Positions 9,544 to 19,373 of a stretch of DNA of 64,000 bases are shown in pieces (position 1 is the stretch's first letter; each line of letters starts with the position of its first letter). The DNA is from Candidatus Scotarchaeum otlingeri. GTDB lineage: Archaea > Thermoproteota > Nitrososphaeria > Geothermarchaeales > JDFR-13. The stretch lies in the NCBI GenBank assembly GCA_002011075.2, contig MTMA02000006.1, positions 1,108,599 through 1,172,598 of the forward strand. The letters run 5' to 3'. A program made the position numbers and the translations under genes. The notes beneath the pieces are model-generated. The model was not told the DNA's origin. It did not search any database and was given only the letters and a program-made list of their open reading frames with translations.

Positions 9544-10604
9544 ATAATGACCTCTGAATAATCACCAATATTAAGCTTATACACTCTTCTATTCTTACTA
9601 GATTTAATAACTTTTGCATGTTTTCCGATAAGACTCTCCTCTAACCTATCGACGCCCTCAAGAACAGCCTCACTTAAGATTATAGAGTATTCGATCGAAC
9701 TATTAAGTACCTTAGAAGTATCACCTATACTGGTGTATGGACCAATAAAGGAATTCTCAATTACACAATTCTTGCCAATTATACATGGACCACGAATATC
9801 ACTATTAACAATCTTAGCACCTTCATCCAGAAAGACCCTACCAATAACTTTAGAATTTACGACCTTACCCAATATTCTTCTTTCGATTCGCTCATCCAAA
9901 ATCAATGCATTAGCATACAGAATATCATCCTTCTTACCAGTATCAAGCCACCAGCCTTCAACAAAATCGTAACCCACCTTATATCCACGTTCAAGCATTA
10001 GCTGAATTGTGTCAGTGATCTCATATTCACCACGCCAGCTAGGCTTCAAATCCTTGATAATATCAAATACCACAGGCTTAAACATATAAACACCAATAAC
10101 GGCAAAATTACTAGGAGGCACCCTAGGCTTCTCAACTAACCTTACCAAACCACCATCCTCATCAAACTCGGCAACACCAAAAATAGTTGGATCCTCAACA
10201 TCCTTCAACAAAATAAAGGCGTCAAAATCACCCTTGACAAACCTCTTGACATATGCTTCAATACCATACTGCAATAAATTATCACCAAGATACACTACAA
10301 ATCTATCATCACCCACAAAATTCTTACATAGACTTATAGCATGCGCAATACCTTTAGGTTTACCCTGATAAATGTAAGTGATATGCACACCAAATTTAGA
10401 ACCATCACCATAATGCATCTTAACAAACTCCGGAAAAGTTTCACCTAAGATAATAGATATTTCACAAATTCCAGTTCTTATTAGATCCTCCAAAACATAT
10501 TGAGAGACTGGTTTATTTGCCACGGGAATCAACTGCTTGGGACCACTATAAGTTAGGGGTCTCAGTCTAGTTCCCATACCGCCGTGAAGAAGAACGCCTT
10601 TCAT
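9540..10604 (-). CDS. rmlA: Glucose-1-phosphate thymidylyltransferase, long archaeal form
   Basis: 354 residues. The first about 240 are a nucleotidyltransferase domain with the signature LHGGMGTRLRPLT, then PKQLIPVANKP (about 5-32). A C-terminal left-handed beta-helix with hexapeptide-like repeats (GKVVNSKVIGRVF, GPCIIGKNCVIENSFIG) follows. This two-domain layout is the long archaeal/actinobacterial form rather than the 290-residue enterobacterial RmlA. It makes dTDP-glucose from dTTP and glucose-1-phosphate and opens the rmlA-D-C-B operon. The family also includes UTP-using enzymes, but the gene context argues for dTTP. Confidence 0.93.
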   Translation of the reverse strand: MKGVLLHGGMGTRLRPLTYSGPKQLIPVANKPVSQYVLEDLIRTGICEISIILGETFPEFVKMHYGDGSKFGVHITYIYQGKPKGIAHAISLCKNFVGDDRFVVYLGDNLLQYGIEAYVKRFVKGDFDAFILLKDVEDPTIFGVAEFDEDGGLVRLVEKPRVPPSNFAVIGVYMFKPVVFDIIKDLKPSWRGEYEITDTIQLMLERGYKVGYDFVEGWWLDTGKKDDILYANALILDERIERRILGKVVNSKVIGRVFLDEGAKIVNSDIRGPCIIGKNCVIENSFIGPYTSIGDTSKVLNSSIEYSIILSEAVLEGVDRLEESLIGKHAKVIKSSKNRRVYKLNIGDYSEVII

Positions 10605-10690
10605 TAGCCTTTCAATAATTAAATTATTACTGAAATCTAATTAATATAATCATTACATTTAGGGTTTTCTCCTATTAATTTTGAAAATAC

Positions 10691-11440
10691 CTATAGGTAT
10701 AATACTCCTATTCCATATCCATCTTGGTTAGGATCTTCTATGATCTCTATATATCTGTAATTGTATTTAATTTCATTCCAAAATTTTGGCACACCACCAG
10801 TATAAGACGGTGTGCGTATGCCATAACGGGTATAATAATCAGGAACAATATCATGAAAAGCTATAATACCGCCCTTTCTAACTAAAGAACTATATATCTC
10901 GAAATCTTTTTTTACGCCTTCATAAGAATGATCGCCATCAATGAAAAGGAAATCCAAACTATTGCAACGAAGTATTTTTTTAACAACATTTAATGTAGAA
11001 TATGTATGTGAATCTGAACGAATTAAGCAAATTTTTTGACCGAATTTGGCAAATGACTTATATAATGGAACCATAAAGTTAGAATATCCTTCAGGAAGGT
11101 CTATGCTAATTATGGTTGCTTTAGGATTTGCGACTCTACAAAATAAGAATAATGTGCCACCGTTGGCAGTACCTATTTCTAAGACAGCCTTTGGTTTAAG
11201 TCTGTTAAGTATATTAATTAGAGATTTAATCTCATAAGGTATCTGAATAGGTTTAAAAGAGATTCCTAGCACGCTAAAACTATAGACGAATTTAATCCAA
11301 TTGTTTATGTTTTCATCTAAATTTTGCATACTGCTTCTTATTCTGCTAACACAATATATAGTAAGTAGAGATGAGATATAGGGTACCTTTATGAATGTCT
11401 CAAATACCTGTTTATTTCGTAAGATTTTGCTTACTCTCAC
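10691..11440 (-). CDS. Class I SAM-dependent methyltransferase (methyltransferase_24 type)
   Basis: 249 residues. The SAM-binding motif I is VLEIGTANGGTLFLFCRVA (about 85-103), followed by IISIDLPEG (motif II), DFLFIDGDHSYEGVKKD (about 158-174) and GGIIAFHDIV (about 189). The IDGDHSYE and FHDI signatures are those of the cephalosporin-hydroxylase and rhamnosyl O-methyltransferase-like group, which often methylates sugars. Placed directly upstream of rmlA, it probably O-methylates a residue of the surface glycan (inference). It is a single gene with about 85 bases to rmlA. Confidence 0.8.
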   Translation of the reverse strand: MRVSKILRNKQVFETFIKVPYISSLLTIYCVSRIRSSMQNLDENINNWIKFVYSFSVLGISFKPIQIPYEIKSLINILNRLKPKAVLEIGTANGGTLFLFCRVANPKATIISIDLPEGYSNFMVPLYKSFAKFGQKICLIRSDSHTYSTLNVVKKILRCNSLDFLFIDGDHSYEGVKKDFEIYSSLVRKGGIIAFHDIVPDYYTRYGIRTPSYTGGVPKFWNEIKYNYRYIEIIEDPNQDGYGIGVLYL

Positions 11441-11567
11441 ATTTACTTTTACCTGTTTAAGTCTGTATACAAAAATTAATATTTTAGGCTATTATAAAGA
11501 TTGAATATACTTCAGATAATATAATTTATATTGAATAAAAAATATCCAATTAAGTGTCTACATAATT

Positions 11568-12956
11568 TTAAAGCATCTGTTTTATATTATATAATTTGTC
11601 AGCAAGTCTATATTTTCTAATCAAATATATTAATATGTTTTTCATTTCTTTAACCACATCAGGATTTTCTTCTACAATATTATTAGTTTCATTAGGGTCA
11701 GACTCTAGATTATATAGCTCCTCGATACCTCCATGAATATATCCACAATAATTACATTTGGCTTTATTTTTGTGCAAAGCCATAATATATTTATATTTTC
11801 CAATACGTATTGAAAATTTTCTCTGCGTATAGTTTTCCTCTGCATAAATTATCCTATGTGCTTCGTCAACAGATGGCTCATTATTCATTAAGCCATGTAA
11901 ACTAATTCCTTCCTGATATATGTTTGTCTTGATATTTAGGAGGTCTAAAATTGTAGGCATTATATCTACATGTTGAACGAAGTTTCTTACTCTTTTACTT
12001 CTTGGAATATTAGGTCCTACGATTACTAATGGCACTTGAATACTAACTTCATAAAGTCCGTGGTGATCAAAGTATATTCCATGTTCATTCAAGCTCTCAC
12101 CATGATCAGAAGTAAATATAATAAAAGTTTTATCCATTAATCCTAGGTTCTCTAATGAATATACAAGCCTTCTTATTTCGGAATCTATATTAGCCATAGC
12201 GGCATCGTACATAGCAAGAACCTCTCCTAATGTCGTGTTTAATTCAAAAAAATCAATTAATTTCTTTGACCACTCTCCATTTAATTCTAATATGATATCT
12301 TTTATCATTTTTCTATTTTTGGTAGAATATTCATCGATAAATTTCTTATAATAAATTTTCGAATAGTTATATGGCAAGTGAGTATCCCAGTAATGAACTA
12401 AAAGGAAGAAAGGACGTTTCTTATAATGCTTTTTGATAAGGCTTATAGCTAAATCGGTGACTTCCTTCGCAGTACAAGGCCATATTCTATATAATTCCTT
12501 TCCAGCAATATGTTTAGTCAGCAAATTAAATGATTTTTTTACGGCTCTCATAATCTTTGATATTTTGGTTTGACTATCGTATATTTCAAAACCTCTCCTA
12601 TGCCACCTTCAAAGTATATCTATGGCTAATGTATAATAATCATGACCCTTTAATAAGTTTGTTAGACATGGAACTCTGAGAACCTTAGAAATCTGGTCAC
12701 TAGTAATTTTTTCTCCATGAGAGATGATCCCATGGGACAAGGGATATCGTCCTGTAAGTATAGTAGTTAGAGAAGGGTCTGTTGCGTTCGTTACTGAATA
12801 TGCATTTTCAAATATTACACCTTTTTTGGCGAACATATCTAGAAAAGGAGATGTTGGTTTATTATAGCCATAAAAACCCAAATTTCTTTTTCTTAAAGCA
12901 TCAACAACAATCAATATAATATTGTATGGGGAATTATTGCGGGAATGGCTTGGCAT
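11568..12956 (-). pseudogene. Alkaline-phosphatase-superfamily (sulfatase-fold) protein interrupted by one in-frame TGA
   Basis: Two reading frames on the minus strand, 12956-12609 and the stretch ending at 11568, lie in the same phase. They are separated only by TGA at 12611-12609. Reading through gives a full-length protein of about 462 residues: LAIDIL, stop, RWHRRGFEIYD. Homologues usually have a Gly-Arg-Trp-His-x-Arg-Gly-Phe stretch here, so a GGA to TGA change is likely. The N-terminus has the metal-binding VVDALRKRNLGFYG and a TDPSLTTILTGRYP active-site strand with Thr instead of the Cys of true sulfatases. The C-terminal part has IIFTSDHGESLNEHG with Asp-His metal ligands and a CNYC pair near the end. 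Its likely role is attachment or removal of phospho-type groups on glycan. Confidence 0.75.
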
Positions 12957-13091
12957 GCCTACTCACCTAGCTAGATATAGATTTATTTTAGCATTCCTTA
13001 TAATGCATTAGAGTCACATATTTGTCTAGTTATTATTAATGAAAGTATATATTAAGTTCTTAATCATTTCCTTATGATTCCCATATCAGCA

Positions 13092-14048
13092 TCAACATCT
13101 TAGAGCCTCTCTTACAGCTTTTCTTATAGTTTCATATGAATTCCAATTGGGTTTCCATCCTGTGGATTTTAGCTTAGATATATCTAACAGCATAAATTTT
13201 ACATCTCCTTTCCATCCACGTCCATTTAAGGTTTCAGACTTGAATATATATTTAACATTTCTTAAATCCATTTCCTCTACGATAATGTCAGCAATCTCCT
13301 TAACACTTATCCAATCTTCATTACCTATATTATAGATGTCATACTCATTACCAGAATCCTTAAACACTTTGAATAAGTGAAGAGTAGCATCGATAGCATC
13401 ATTTATATGTAGATAACTCTTTCTCTGAGATCCATCACCAAGAACGTGAAGTTTCTTAGGATTTTTTCGTAGCTTATTAATAAAGTCAACTATTACACCA
13501 TGATTGTTACGTGGTCCAACTATGTTGGCATAACGGAGAATAAGGCTCCGAATACCATAAAGTTTAGAGTAAGTTATGATTAGGTTTTCACAAGCTAGTT
13601 TACATGCACCATAAACACTAATGGGCTCTAGCGGTGAATAATCTTCAGGTGTAGGAATAACTTTTGCATCACCATAGACTGTACTTGTAGAAGAGAAAAC
13701 TAAATACTTGATATCATATTTTCTACAAGCCTCCAATACATTGAATGTCGTCAAGATATTATCTTGATAATGAATTCTTGGTTTTGTTACAGATAATCTA
13801 ACCTCTGGATTAGCAGCGAAATGAAAAACGGAATTCACATCATCAAAGTATCTGACCCACCTTTTATCAAATTTCTTTAAGTCCGTTTTTATGAATTTCA
13901 AATTGAGACTCTTTAAATAGGGTCTAATGTTATTTATAACTCCTGAGCTTAAATTATCTATAAGTATTATCTTTATGTTTGATTTCATTAACGAATCTAC
14001 GAGATGACTGGCTATAAAGCCACAACCACCTGTAATTAAATATTTCAT
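13092..14048 (-). CDS. NAD-dependent sugar epimerase (UDP-glucose 4-epimerase-like)
   Basis: About 318 residues from the ATG at 14048 (MKYLITGGCGFIA). An in-frame ATG three codons upstream, at 14057, is less likely. It has the extended-SDR glycine motif TGGCGFIASHL, the VFHFAANPEVRLS strand (about 71), the active-site Ser-Ser-Thr region LVFSSTSTVYGD, and YGACKLACE with the YxxxK pair (about 145). The YLHINDAIDATL motif is typical of GalE-like 4-epimerases. It would interconvert nucleotide sugars such as UDP-Glc/UDP-Gal for the glycan locus; the exact substrate is unknown. It is separated from neighbours by about 135-195 bases. Confidence 0.85.
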   Translation of the reverse strand: MKYLITGGCGFIASHLVDSLMKSNIKIILIDNLSSGVINNIRPYLKSLNLKFIKTDLKKFDKRWVRYFDDVNSVFHFAANPEVRLSVTKPRIHYQDNILTTFNVLEACRKYDIKYLVFSSTSTVYGDAKVIPTPEDYSPLEPISVYGACKLACENLIITYSKLYGIRSLILRYANIVGPRNNHGVIVDFINKLRKNPKKLHVLGDGSQRKSYLHINDAIDATLHLFKVFKDSGNEYDIYNIGNEDWISVKEIADIIVEEMDLRNVKYIFKSETLNGRGWKGDVKFMLLDISKLKSTGWKPNWNSYETIRKAVREALRC

Positions 14049-14242
14049 TAAAATCATAATATAATCTTTGCCGTAACTATAAGATCCCTAAATCTCATTA
14101 TACCATAAATTTTATTTAGCAATTCTAGTTCTTTATTGCTTGTTTCGTAATTAATTCTAATACTAACAATGTGGGATCCAGATTTCTTCTAAATCTATTA
14201 CTAAACAAAATACTATTTGAAATAAATCTAATACGTATTTAA

Positions 14243-15271
14243 TCATAGTTTGATTTTAAATACCCTCTTAATCCATGGGGCCAGAAGATCCACATCAATT
14301 CTTTTATCCATTCTCTCAAATATGATATCATAATTTCTTGTTTTCAGTGACTTAGCATTTGAATTTCGATTCATAAATAAAATACCATGAATTAATCCCA
14401 AGACTATGTTTTTAATATTTAGAGTTTCTCTATAGATTATAGCCTTAGAAAGAAAACTAATAATTATAGCATATAGCCATAGGAATAAATATTGCAAAAA
14501 TAACCTTATAGGATAATTTTTATATAGAAGCCATATATTATTCCTTATCATATAGTAAATTTGTCTTGCTTTGGTATGAGACGTCGTACCAAATGTTTTA
14601 CCACCATAGTGAAACACTTTGGAAGAATAGGAAACAGCAGGTTTATATCCTGCTAGAAGTATTCGCCATGAGTAATCTAAATCATCATGAAGTAAAAAAA
14701 GAGATTCGTCAAACCCGCCTATTCTGAAAAACAACTCTGCCCTAGTTATTAAAGCCGCACCAGACACATAAAAAAGTGGTCTATATATATCTCCATATTT
14801 TCTTATCTTGGGAAATCCTAATCGACCTATTGAAAAACCTAGGGAAATACTACCATCTTTATTATAAATAAGCGGTTGGATAACTCCAATATTTGGGTTA
14901 GTCTCTAAAATTGATACTAAATTATTTAGCCAATGTGGATCGATAATTTCTATATCATTATTTACAAATGCAATATACTTGCAGTCTTTACAAAATATTG
15001 CGCCTCTGTTATTTCCACCAGACCAGCCAAAATTATTCTTTAATTCCAAAATAAAAACTCTTTTATCATTTATAGATTTTAGGTATTCTACACTATTATC
15101 CGAAGACCCGTTGTCCACAAAACAAATCTTAAGATTATCATAGGAAGTTTTTACTATTGAATCTACACATTTTTTGAAAACTTTTTCGAACTTAGTCATA
15201 CCATTATAATTTAACACTACTATTCCAACTTTGGGTCTTTTAATATTATTCATCAACCTAATAATTTTCAA
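14243..15271 (-). CDS. Glycosyltransferase family 2
   Basis: 342 residues. GT-A fold with VGIVVLNYNGM at about residue 15, CFVDNGSSDNSVEYLKS (about 49), NNFGWSGGNNRGA (about 78) and the DxD-equivalent IAFVNNDIEIIDPHWL (about 99). The base region is LFLLHDDLDYSWRILLAGYK (about 190). A C-terminal hydrophobic stretch (LFLWLYAIIISFLSKAI) suggests membrane association. It overlaps the kinase-like gene at 15268-15912 by 4 bases, so they are co-translated. Rhamnosyltransferase-type GT2s look like this, but donor and acceptor are not evident. Confidence 0.85.
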   Translation of the reverse strand: MKIIRLMNNIKRPKVGIVVLNYNGMTKFEKVFKKCVDSIVKTSYDNLKICFVDNGSSDNSVEYLKSINDKRVFILELKNNFGWSGGNNRGAIFCKDCKYIAFVNNDIEIIDPHWLNNLVSILETNPNIGVIQPLIYNKDGSISLGFSIGRLGFPKIRKYGDIYRPLFYVSGAALITRAELFFRIGGFDESLFLLHDDLDYSWRILLAGYKPAVSYSSKVFHYGGKTFGTTSHTKARQIYYMIRNNIWLLYKNYPIRLFLQYLFLWLYAIIISFLSKAIIYRETLNIKNIVLGLIHGILFMNRNSNAKSLKTRNYDIIFERMDKRIDVDLLAPWIKRVFKIKL

Positions 15272-15912
15272 GATATAAAATTAAATATACCTATAACATC
15301 ACGAAAAGTATCTCTAATAGTTTTATCATTTGTATTTATCATATATCCTCCAATTATATCATAAAATTTTTTGTGTAGCTTGCTTTGAAAAAAAATCCAT
15401 AAATGTGGTTCAATATTTGTTCCTCTTACTTTATACCTCGATATTAGAGTCTGATAATCTGCGTTTAAATAGATTAGTAATTTATTTTTTCCAATAATAA
15501 GATATATTAATTTATAATATAATTCCTTAATTTTCCTATTAATGCCTACTTTATAGTCTATATATAAGCAGTCAATAATTGAATCAATAAGATACCTTTC
15601 ACAAATGATATGATACCCTAGTTTAGTGAATATATGGACTCTAAGAAAAGATAATAAAATCGTTGTAAATAGGTCTATAATAAGTAGTATTTCCCATAAT
15701 CTCGAAACTAATGTTATACTATATAACCTTATGTTAAGATATCGGGATAGAAATTTCAATAAAAATCGAACTATGAAATGATGCGAACTAAGTTCACGGA
15801 CTATCTTAACTTTATATTTTTTGATTCTTAAAAAATTATATATAAAGTTTATGATGGTACTCTTACCTGATCCCTCAGGACCCAAGAAATATATAATCAT
15901 TTTATTAGACAT
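15268..15912 (-). CDS. Thymidylate-kinase-like P-loop kinase
   Basis: 214 residues, normal length for dTMP kinase. Walker A is GPEGSGKST at about residues 11-19, and CERYLIDSIIDCLYID at about 99 corresponds to the DR(Y/F) substrate motif. The C-terminal LID-like stretch (ISRYKVRGTNIEPHL) contains the basic residues. Unlike housekeeping dTMP kinases, the Arg of the DR motif follows Glu (CERYLID). It is sandwiched between two GT2 genes and overlaps one by 4 bases. A second copy of this arrangement, a kinase fused by overlap to a glycosyltransferase gene, occurs at the left end of the window, so a role in the glycan pathway is suspected. Confidence 0.72.
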   Translation of the reverse strand: MSNKMIIYFLGPEGSGKSTIINFIYNFLRIKKYKVKIVRELSSHHFIVRFLLKFLSRYLNIRLYSITLVSRLWEILLIIDLFTTILLSFLRVHIFTKLGYHIICERYLIDSIIDCLYIDYKVGINRKIKELYYKLIYLIIGKNKLLIYLNADYQTLISRYKVRGTNIEPHLWIFFQSKLHKKFYDIIGGYMINTNDKTIRDTFRDVIGIFNFIS

Positions 15913-15926
15913 TATATCTTTTATTT

Positions 15927-16973
15927 CTACTTAGATTTAAGTAAACTATAAAAATGTTGAATGGCATTCAAACATATATATAATATAGTACTATATGATA
16001 AGAGTACTCCACAACAGATATTCATAAATGCTCGAGCTATACAAATAGTAAATTTGTCTGGTCTTGAATTGATGTTCCATATTAGTGATATAAGAAGATA
16101 AAATATGACAGATGGCAAATATATCATATATGGGATTCTTAAAAAAATAGGTGTTATTAATATTATGGGCAACATTATATAATATAATAGTCTATAAAAA
16201 TGAAATAAATCACCTTCTCTAATCAAATTAATAAGAAAACGAGAATGTCCTTTTGATAAACAATAATTGAAAAAAATTCGAGGATTAAAATCTTTGAAAT
16301 GGGTTACTTTAATATTATAGTCCACTAATGCTTTAAATCCATGTTTATCTGCTTCATACATTATTAACATGTCAGCCCAATTTCCTCTCTTTCCAACTAA
16401 ATTAGAATCTTCCTTAAAGAAACCTATTTTTTCAAAAAAACGCCTTCTAAAAAGCGTAAAACCAAATTCTACTCTAGAGGCCATAACTTCTTTTATTCCT
16501 CCTTTTTCTATATTTCTAATTTCATGAATAGTTAATAGTTTGAAAGTTATGTTCATGCTTTCTGGGATACATGGAAAATGGAAAATGTCGATATCTTCTC
16601 TTACTGTATGTTTATATATTCTTGATATTGCATCTTTAGGAAATATAATATCGGAATCCATAAAAAGTATATAATCGCCTCTGGCTAATTTGATACATAG
16701 GTTTCTCACAGTCGCCAAGTTTCCGGTAGATCGGGTAATTACTACACGCCAATAGTTCTTAGCCTTTTTCTGCCATTTCTTTAATAAATCATATGTCCCA
16801 TCCGTAGACATATTGTCTACAAATATTATTTCTAATTTATTTTTAGGAAAATCTTGTGATTCGATACTCTTAATTAAATATGATAAACACCATGCCCTAT
16901 TTTTTATGGGTATAGCAATGCTTATCAGAGGTCTAGATTCTTGAATATAATCAGAATTCTTAATAATTTGCAT
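15927..16973 (-). CDS. Glycosyltransferase family 2 with C-terminal membrane segments
   Basis: 348 residues. LISIAIPIKNRAWCLSYLIKSI opens the GT-A domain (about 16-37), FVDNMSTDGTYDLL is at about 60, and ILFMDSDIIFPKDA gives a DSD metal-binding motif (about 107). The LVGKRGNWADMLIMYEADKHGF stretch corresponds to the catalytic base region. The C-terminal about 90 residues contain three or four hydrophobic segments, so it is probably anchored at the inner face of the membrane. It is followed 14 bases later by the kinase-like gene and preceded by another GT2, all in one direction. Confidence 0.85.
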   Translation of the reverse strand: MQIIKNSDYIQESRPLISIAIPIKNRAWCLSYLIKSIESQDFPKNKLEIIFVDNMSTDGTYDLLKKWQKKAKNYWRVVITRSTGNLATVRNLCIKLARGDYILFMDSDIIFPKDAISRIYKHTVREDIDIFHFPCIPESMNITFKLLTIHEIRNIEKGGIKEVMASRVEFGFTLFRRRFFEKIGFFKEDSNLVGKRGNWADMLIMYEADKHGFKALVDYNIKVTHFKDFNPRIFFNYCLSKGHSRFLINLIREGDLFHFYRLLYYIMLPIILITPIFLRIPYMIYLPSVIFYLLISLIWNINSRPDKFTICIARAFMNICCGVLLSYSTILYICLNAIQHFYSLLKSK

Positions 16974-17012
16974 ATTATTATAGCAACATACTAAATATAT
17001 TCATATTTCATA

Positions 17013-17900
17013 TTAAATAATGTTGCCCATCACTTTTATTATTTTCCTGAAAAATGAGTCTCCAATTAAAGACAATATATAAGCTATATAATATTTTGGC
17101 TTAAATGGATACACCCTTATAGCATTTATAATATTAGCTCTACAATTATTTATTGACCCTATGAAAGCATAACAAAAACCTATATATAAAAATTCTTTAC
17201 TTAATGAAACAGGATTTCTCCTATAAAGAGTAAAATGTTTATATATTCTTTTTTTTCTACCTGTAAGATCTAGAAATTTATTTTTTGATAAACTGTTATC
17301 AGAAGGATATATAATTAGTAAGGGTTTATCCAAATAATAGAACTTATAATGTTGAGAAACACGGATTAAGAAATCTATGTCTTCACCACAATGTATATTT
17401 TGATCAAAGTAACCAGTTCTTTCGAAACATTTTCTTCTAATTAGTATTGCACCTAAAGGGGGCCATCTGCTTAATATTCTATTAGATAAATTTCCAGAGC
17501 CTAAATCATGAAACTCTATTTTTTTTCTTTTCTTCCCTTCAATTATAACAGAACTATATACTACACCAAAAGTATTATCTAAATTTTTAATGCTATTTAT
17601 CTGAAATTCTAACTTAGTGGACAGCCAAACATCATCTGAGTCTATAAAGCCAATATATTTCCCAGTAGACATATTAATTCCTTGGTTTCTAGCAAATGAT
17701 ACGCCTAATCTTTTAGGGTTTTTGATATATATAATTCTGTCATCGGAAAACTCTTTGACTATTTTTTCAGTATCATCATTGCCATCATCGATAATGATTA
17801 ACTCGAAATTTTTGAAGGTTTGATTAATAATCGACTTTATTGATCTACTTATTACTTTTGCTCTGTTATATGTGGGAAGAATTATGCTAACTTCAGCCAT
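17013..17900 (-). CDS. Glycosyltransferase family 2
   Basis: 295 residues. Classic GT2 signatures are VSIILPTYNRAKVISRSIKSI (about 4-24), FELIIIDDGNDDTEKI (about 33), GVSFARNQGINMSTGKYIGFIDSDD (about 65-89; the DSDD is the metal-binding DxD) and GEDIDFLIRVSQHY (about 172) with the acidic base. The tail is only mildly hydrophobic. It lies 7 bases from the pyruvyl-transferase-like gene and 39 bases from the next GT2, so it belongs to the same transcription unit. Acceptor and sugar are unknown. Confidence 0.88.
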   Translation of the reverse strand: MAEVSIILPTYNRAKVISRSIKSIINQTFKNFELIIIDDGNDDTEKIVKEFSDDRIIYIKNPKRLGVSFARNQGINMSTGKYIGFIDSDDVWLSTKLEFQINSIKNLDNTFGVVYSSVIIEGKKRKKIEFHDLGSGNLSNRILSRWPPLGAILIRRKCFERTGYFDQNIHCGEDIDFLIRVSQHYKFYYLDKPLLIIYPSDNSLSKNKFLDLTGRKKRIYKHFTLYRRNPVSLSKEFLYIGFCYAFIGSINNCRANIINAIRVYPFKPKYYIAYILSLIGDSFFRKIIKVMGNII

Positions 17901-17907
17901 TACAGGC

Positions 17908-19197
17908 TTATGAGTTATATCTTAATGTGAAAATAAACAGTAATTTCAAAAATTTTTTTATTGAGCACACATCGCTCAAGAGTGCTCTAGAGACCTTACT
18001 CAAATTCAACACTAACTTATTTCTATCGTGTGTAATTTTCTCTATAGTTCTTACCAACAAATCAACTGAGAATGAAGAAACTTCGATTTTATATTTATCT
18101 AGTCCCAAATATTCAGATATATAATATTTATAATCATACGGTGAAGCTAGTATTATCGATGGAATACCAATAATGCATCCTAAAATGGCAGGATGTAGTC
18201 TGGTCGTAACAATAATATCTATAAAGTTAAGTTTCTTATTTATTTCATCTAGACTAGATAGGTTTATATTGTATATCATGATATTTTGCGTGTTAAAACA
18301 GTTCAAAATTAGATTACACAATATTCTATCATCTTCAATGGATTCTATATAACTAAATGGGATCAGAAAAATAATATATCCCATATTGGATAAGTGGTAT
18401 AATGATCTAGCAATTTCTTTTATGAAATTCATATTACTAATAAATTCATGTGAGCCTTTTAATACTACTCCTAAAATATTCTTTCCCGGATTGTTTGATT
18501 TTATATTATTAATTTTCTTCATATTTAAGAACGCTAGATCTGGCTTTTGAATTATATTTTTAGATAATCCTAAGATCGTTTTCAAATAAATAAAAGAGAG
18601 ATGTTCTCTTACTATAATTAGGTCTACTTTAGATAATATTATTTTTGCCAAGAAACGTAATGATCTATAATCAAGAGGACCTATAGATTGAGGAAGAATA
18701 ATCACTACTTTTTTGAGAATAAATTTAACATAAAAGATAGATACCAATTGCTCTAAAGCCGGAAAAGCACTTTTTCCCTTAGGAGCAGTTATATAATTTC
18801 CACCGATAAGAAAAATTAAATCGCTTTTCTCTAGATTTTCCTTCATTTTTCTTATATTTCCTTTCGTAATAAATGATAATTTCATTATTAATGGATAAAA
18901 AAAGATAGATAGGATGCTTATTAGTGTCGATAATTTTTTCATTTTAATCAAATATGACTGCTTATATAGAAAATCCTTTATAATCTTTGAAAAAGCCGGT
19001 ATAATACTTATTTTCTCAGAATATTTATTGACATATTTTTTGAAACTTTCAGGGTCATATGTGAATATATATATATTTGATATGGAAAATAAATCTTTAA
19101 TAAGTTCAAAAAAGGCCTCTAATATTAGTTTATCGCCAATATTATCTAATGACCAGAAGTTAAGAACAGCAATTCTTATTTTTTTTGTTTTTAACAA
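17908..19197 (-). CDS. Polysaccharide pyruvyl transferase-family protein
   Basis: 429 residues, TTG start. The N-terminal IAVLNFWSLDNIGDKLILEAF (about 9-29) with the N-x-GD signature, LIFLIGGNYITAP (about 126) and VVIILPQSIGPLD (about 163) match the pyruvyl transferase/CsaB superfamily. So do LSKVDLIIVREHLSFIYL (about 186) and DIIVTTRLHPAILGCIIGIPSI (about 327). The family adds a ketal pyruvate from phosphoenolpyruvate to sugars, giving negative charge to surface polymers and S-layer anchors. Whether this member does that or is a related sugar modifier is not decidable here. It is followed 7 bases later by a GT2 gene. Confidence 0.8.
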   Translation of the reverse strand: MLKTKKIRIAVLNFWSLDNIGDKLILEAFFELIKDLFSISNIYIFTYDPESFKKYVNKYSEKISIIPAFSKIIKDFLYKQSYLIKMKKLSTLISILSIFFYPLIMKLSFITKGNIRKMKENLEKSDLIFLIGGNYITAPKGKSAFPALEQLVSIFYVKFILKKVVIILPQSIGPLDYRSLRFLAKIILSKVDLIIVREHLSFIYLKTILGLSKNIIQKPDLAFLNMKKINNIKSNNPGKNILGVVLKGSHEFISNMNFIKEIARSLYHLSNMGYIIFLIPFSYIESIEDDRILCNLILNCFNTQNIMIYNINLSSLDEINKKLNFIDIIVTTRLHPAILGCIIGIPSIILASPYDYKYYISEYLGLDKYKIEVSSFSVDLLVRTIEKITHDRNKLVLNLSKVSRALLSDVCSIKKFLKLLFIFTLRYNS

Positions 19198-19373
19198 ATT
19201 TATTGTCCCTCTAAAAAATTAAATTAAAGAGATTAAATTGAGGTATTTATTGAATCTCCATAAGAAATCAATACATTTATTAGTGCAGTAGGTTTTCGGT
19301 TTTTTGATATTTAGAATTTATTTTATAAATCACCTATAAACTATCGGGTTAATGATCATCATTGAGCCTTATA

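Noticed and set aside
12609-12611. TGA in the sulfatase-fold gene as a selenocysteine or Trp codon
   Set aside because: Homologues have Gly here, not Cys or Sec, no hairpin-like element was seen, and TGA is an ordinary stop in other genes of the window.
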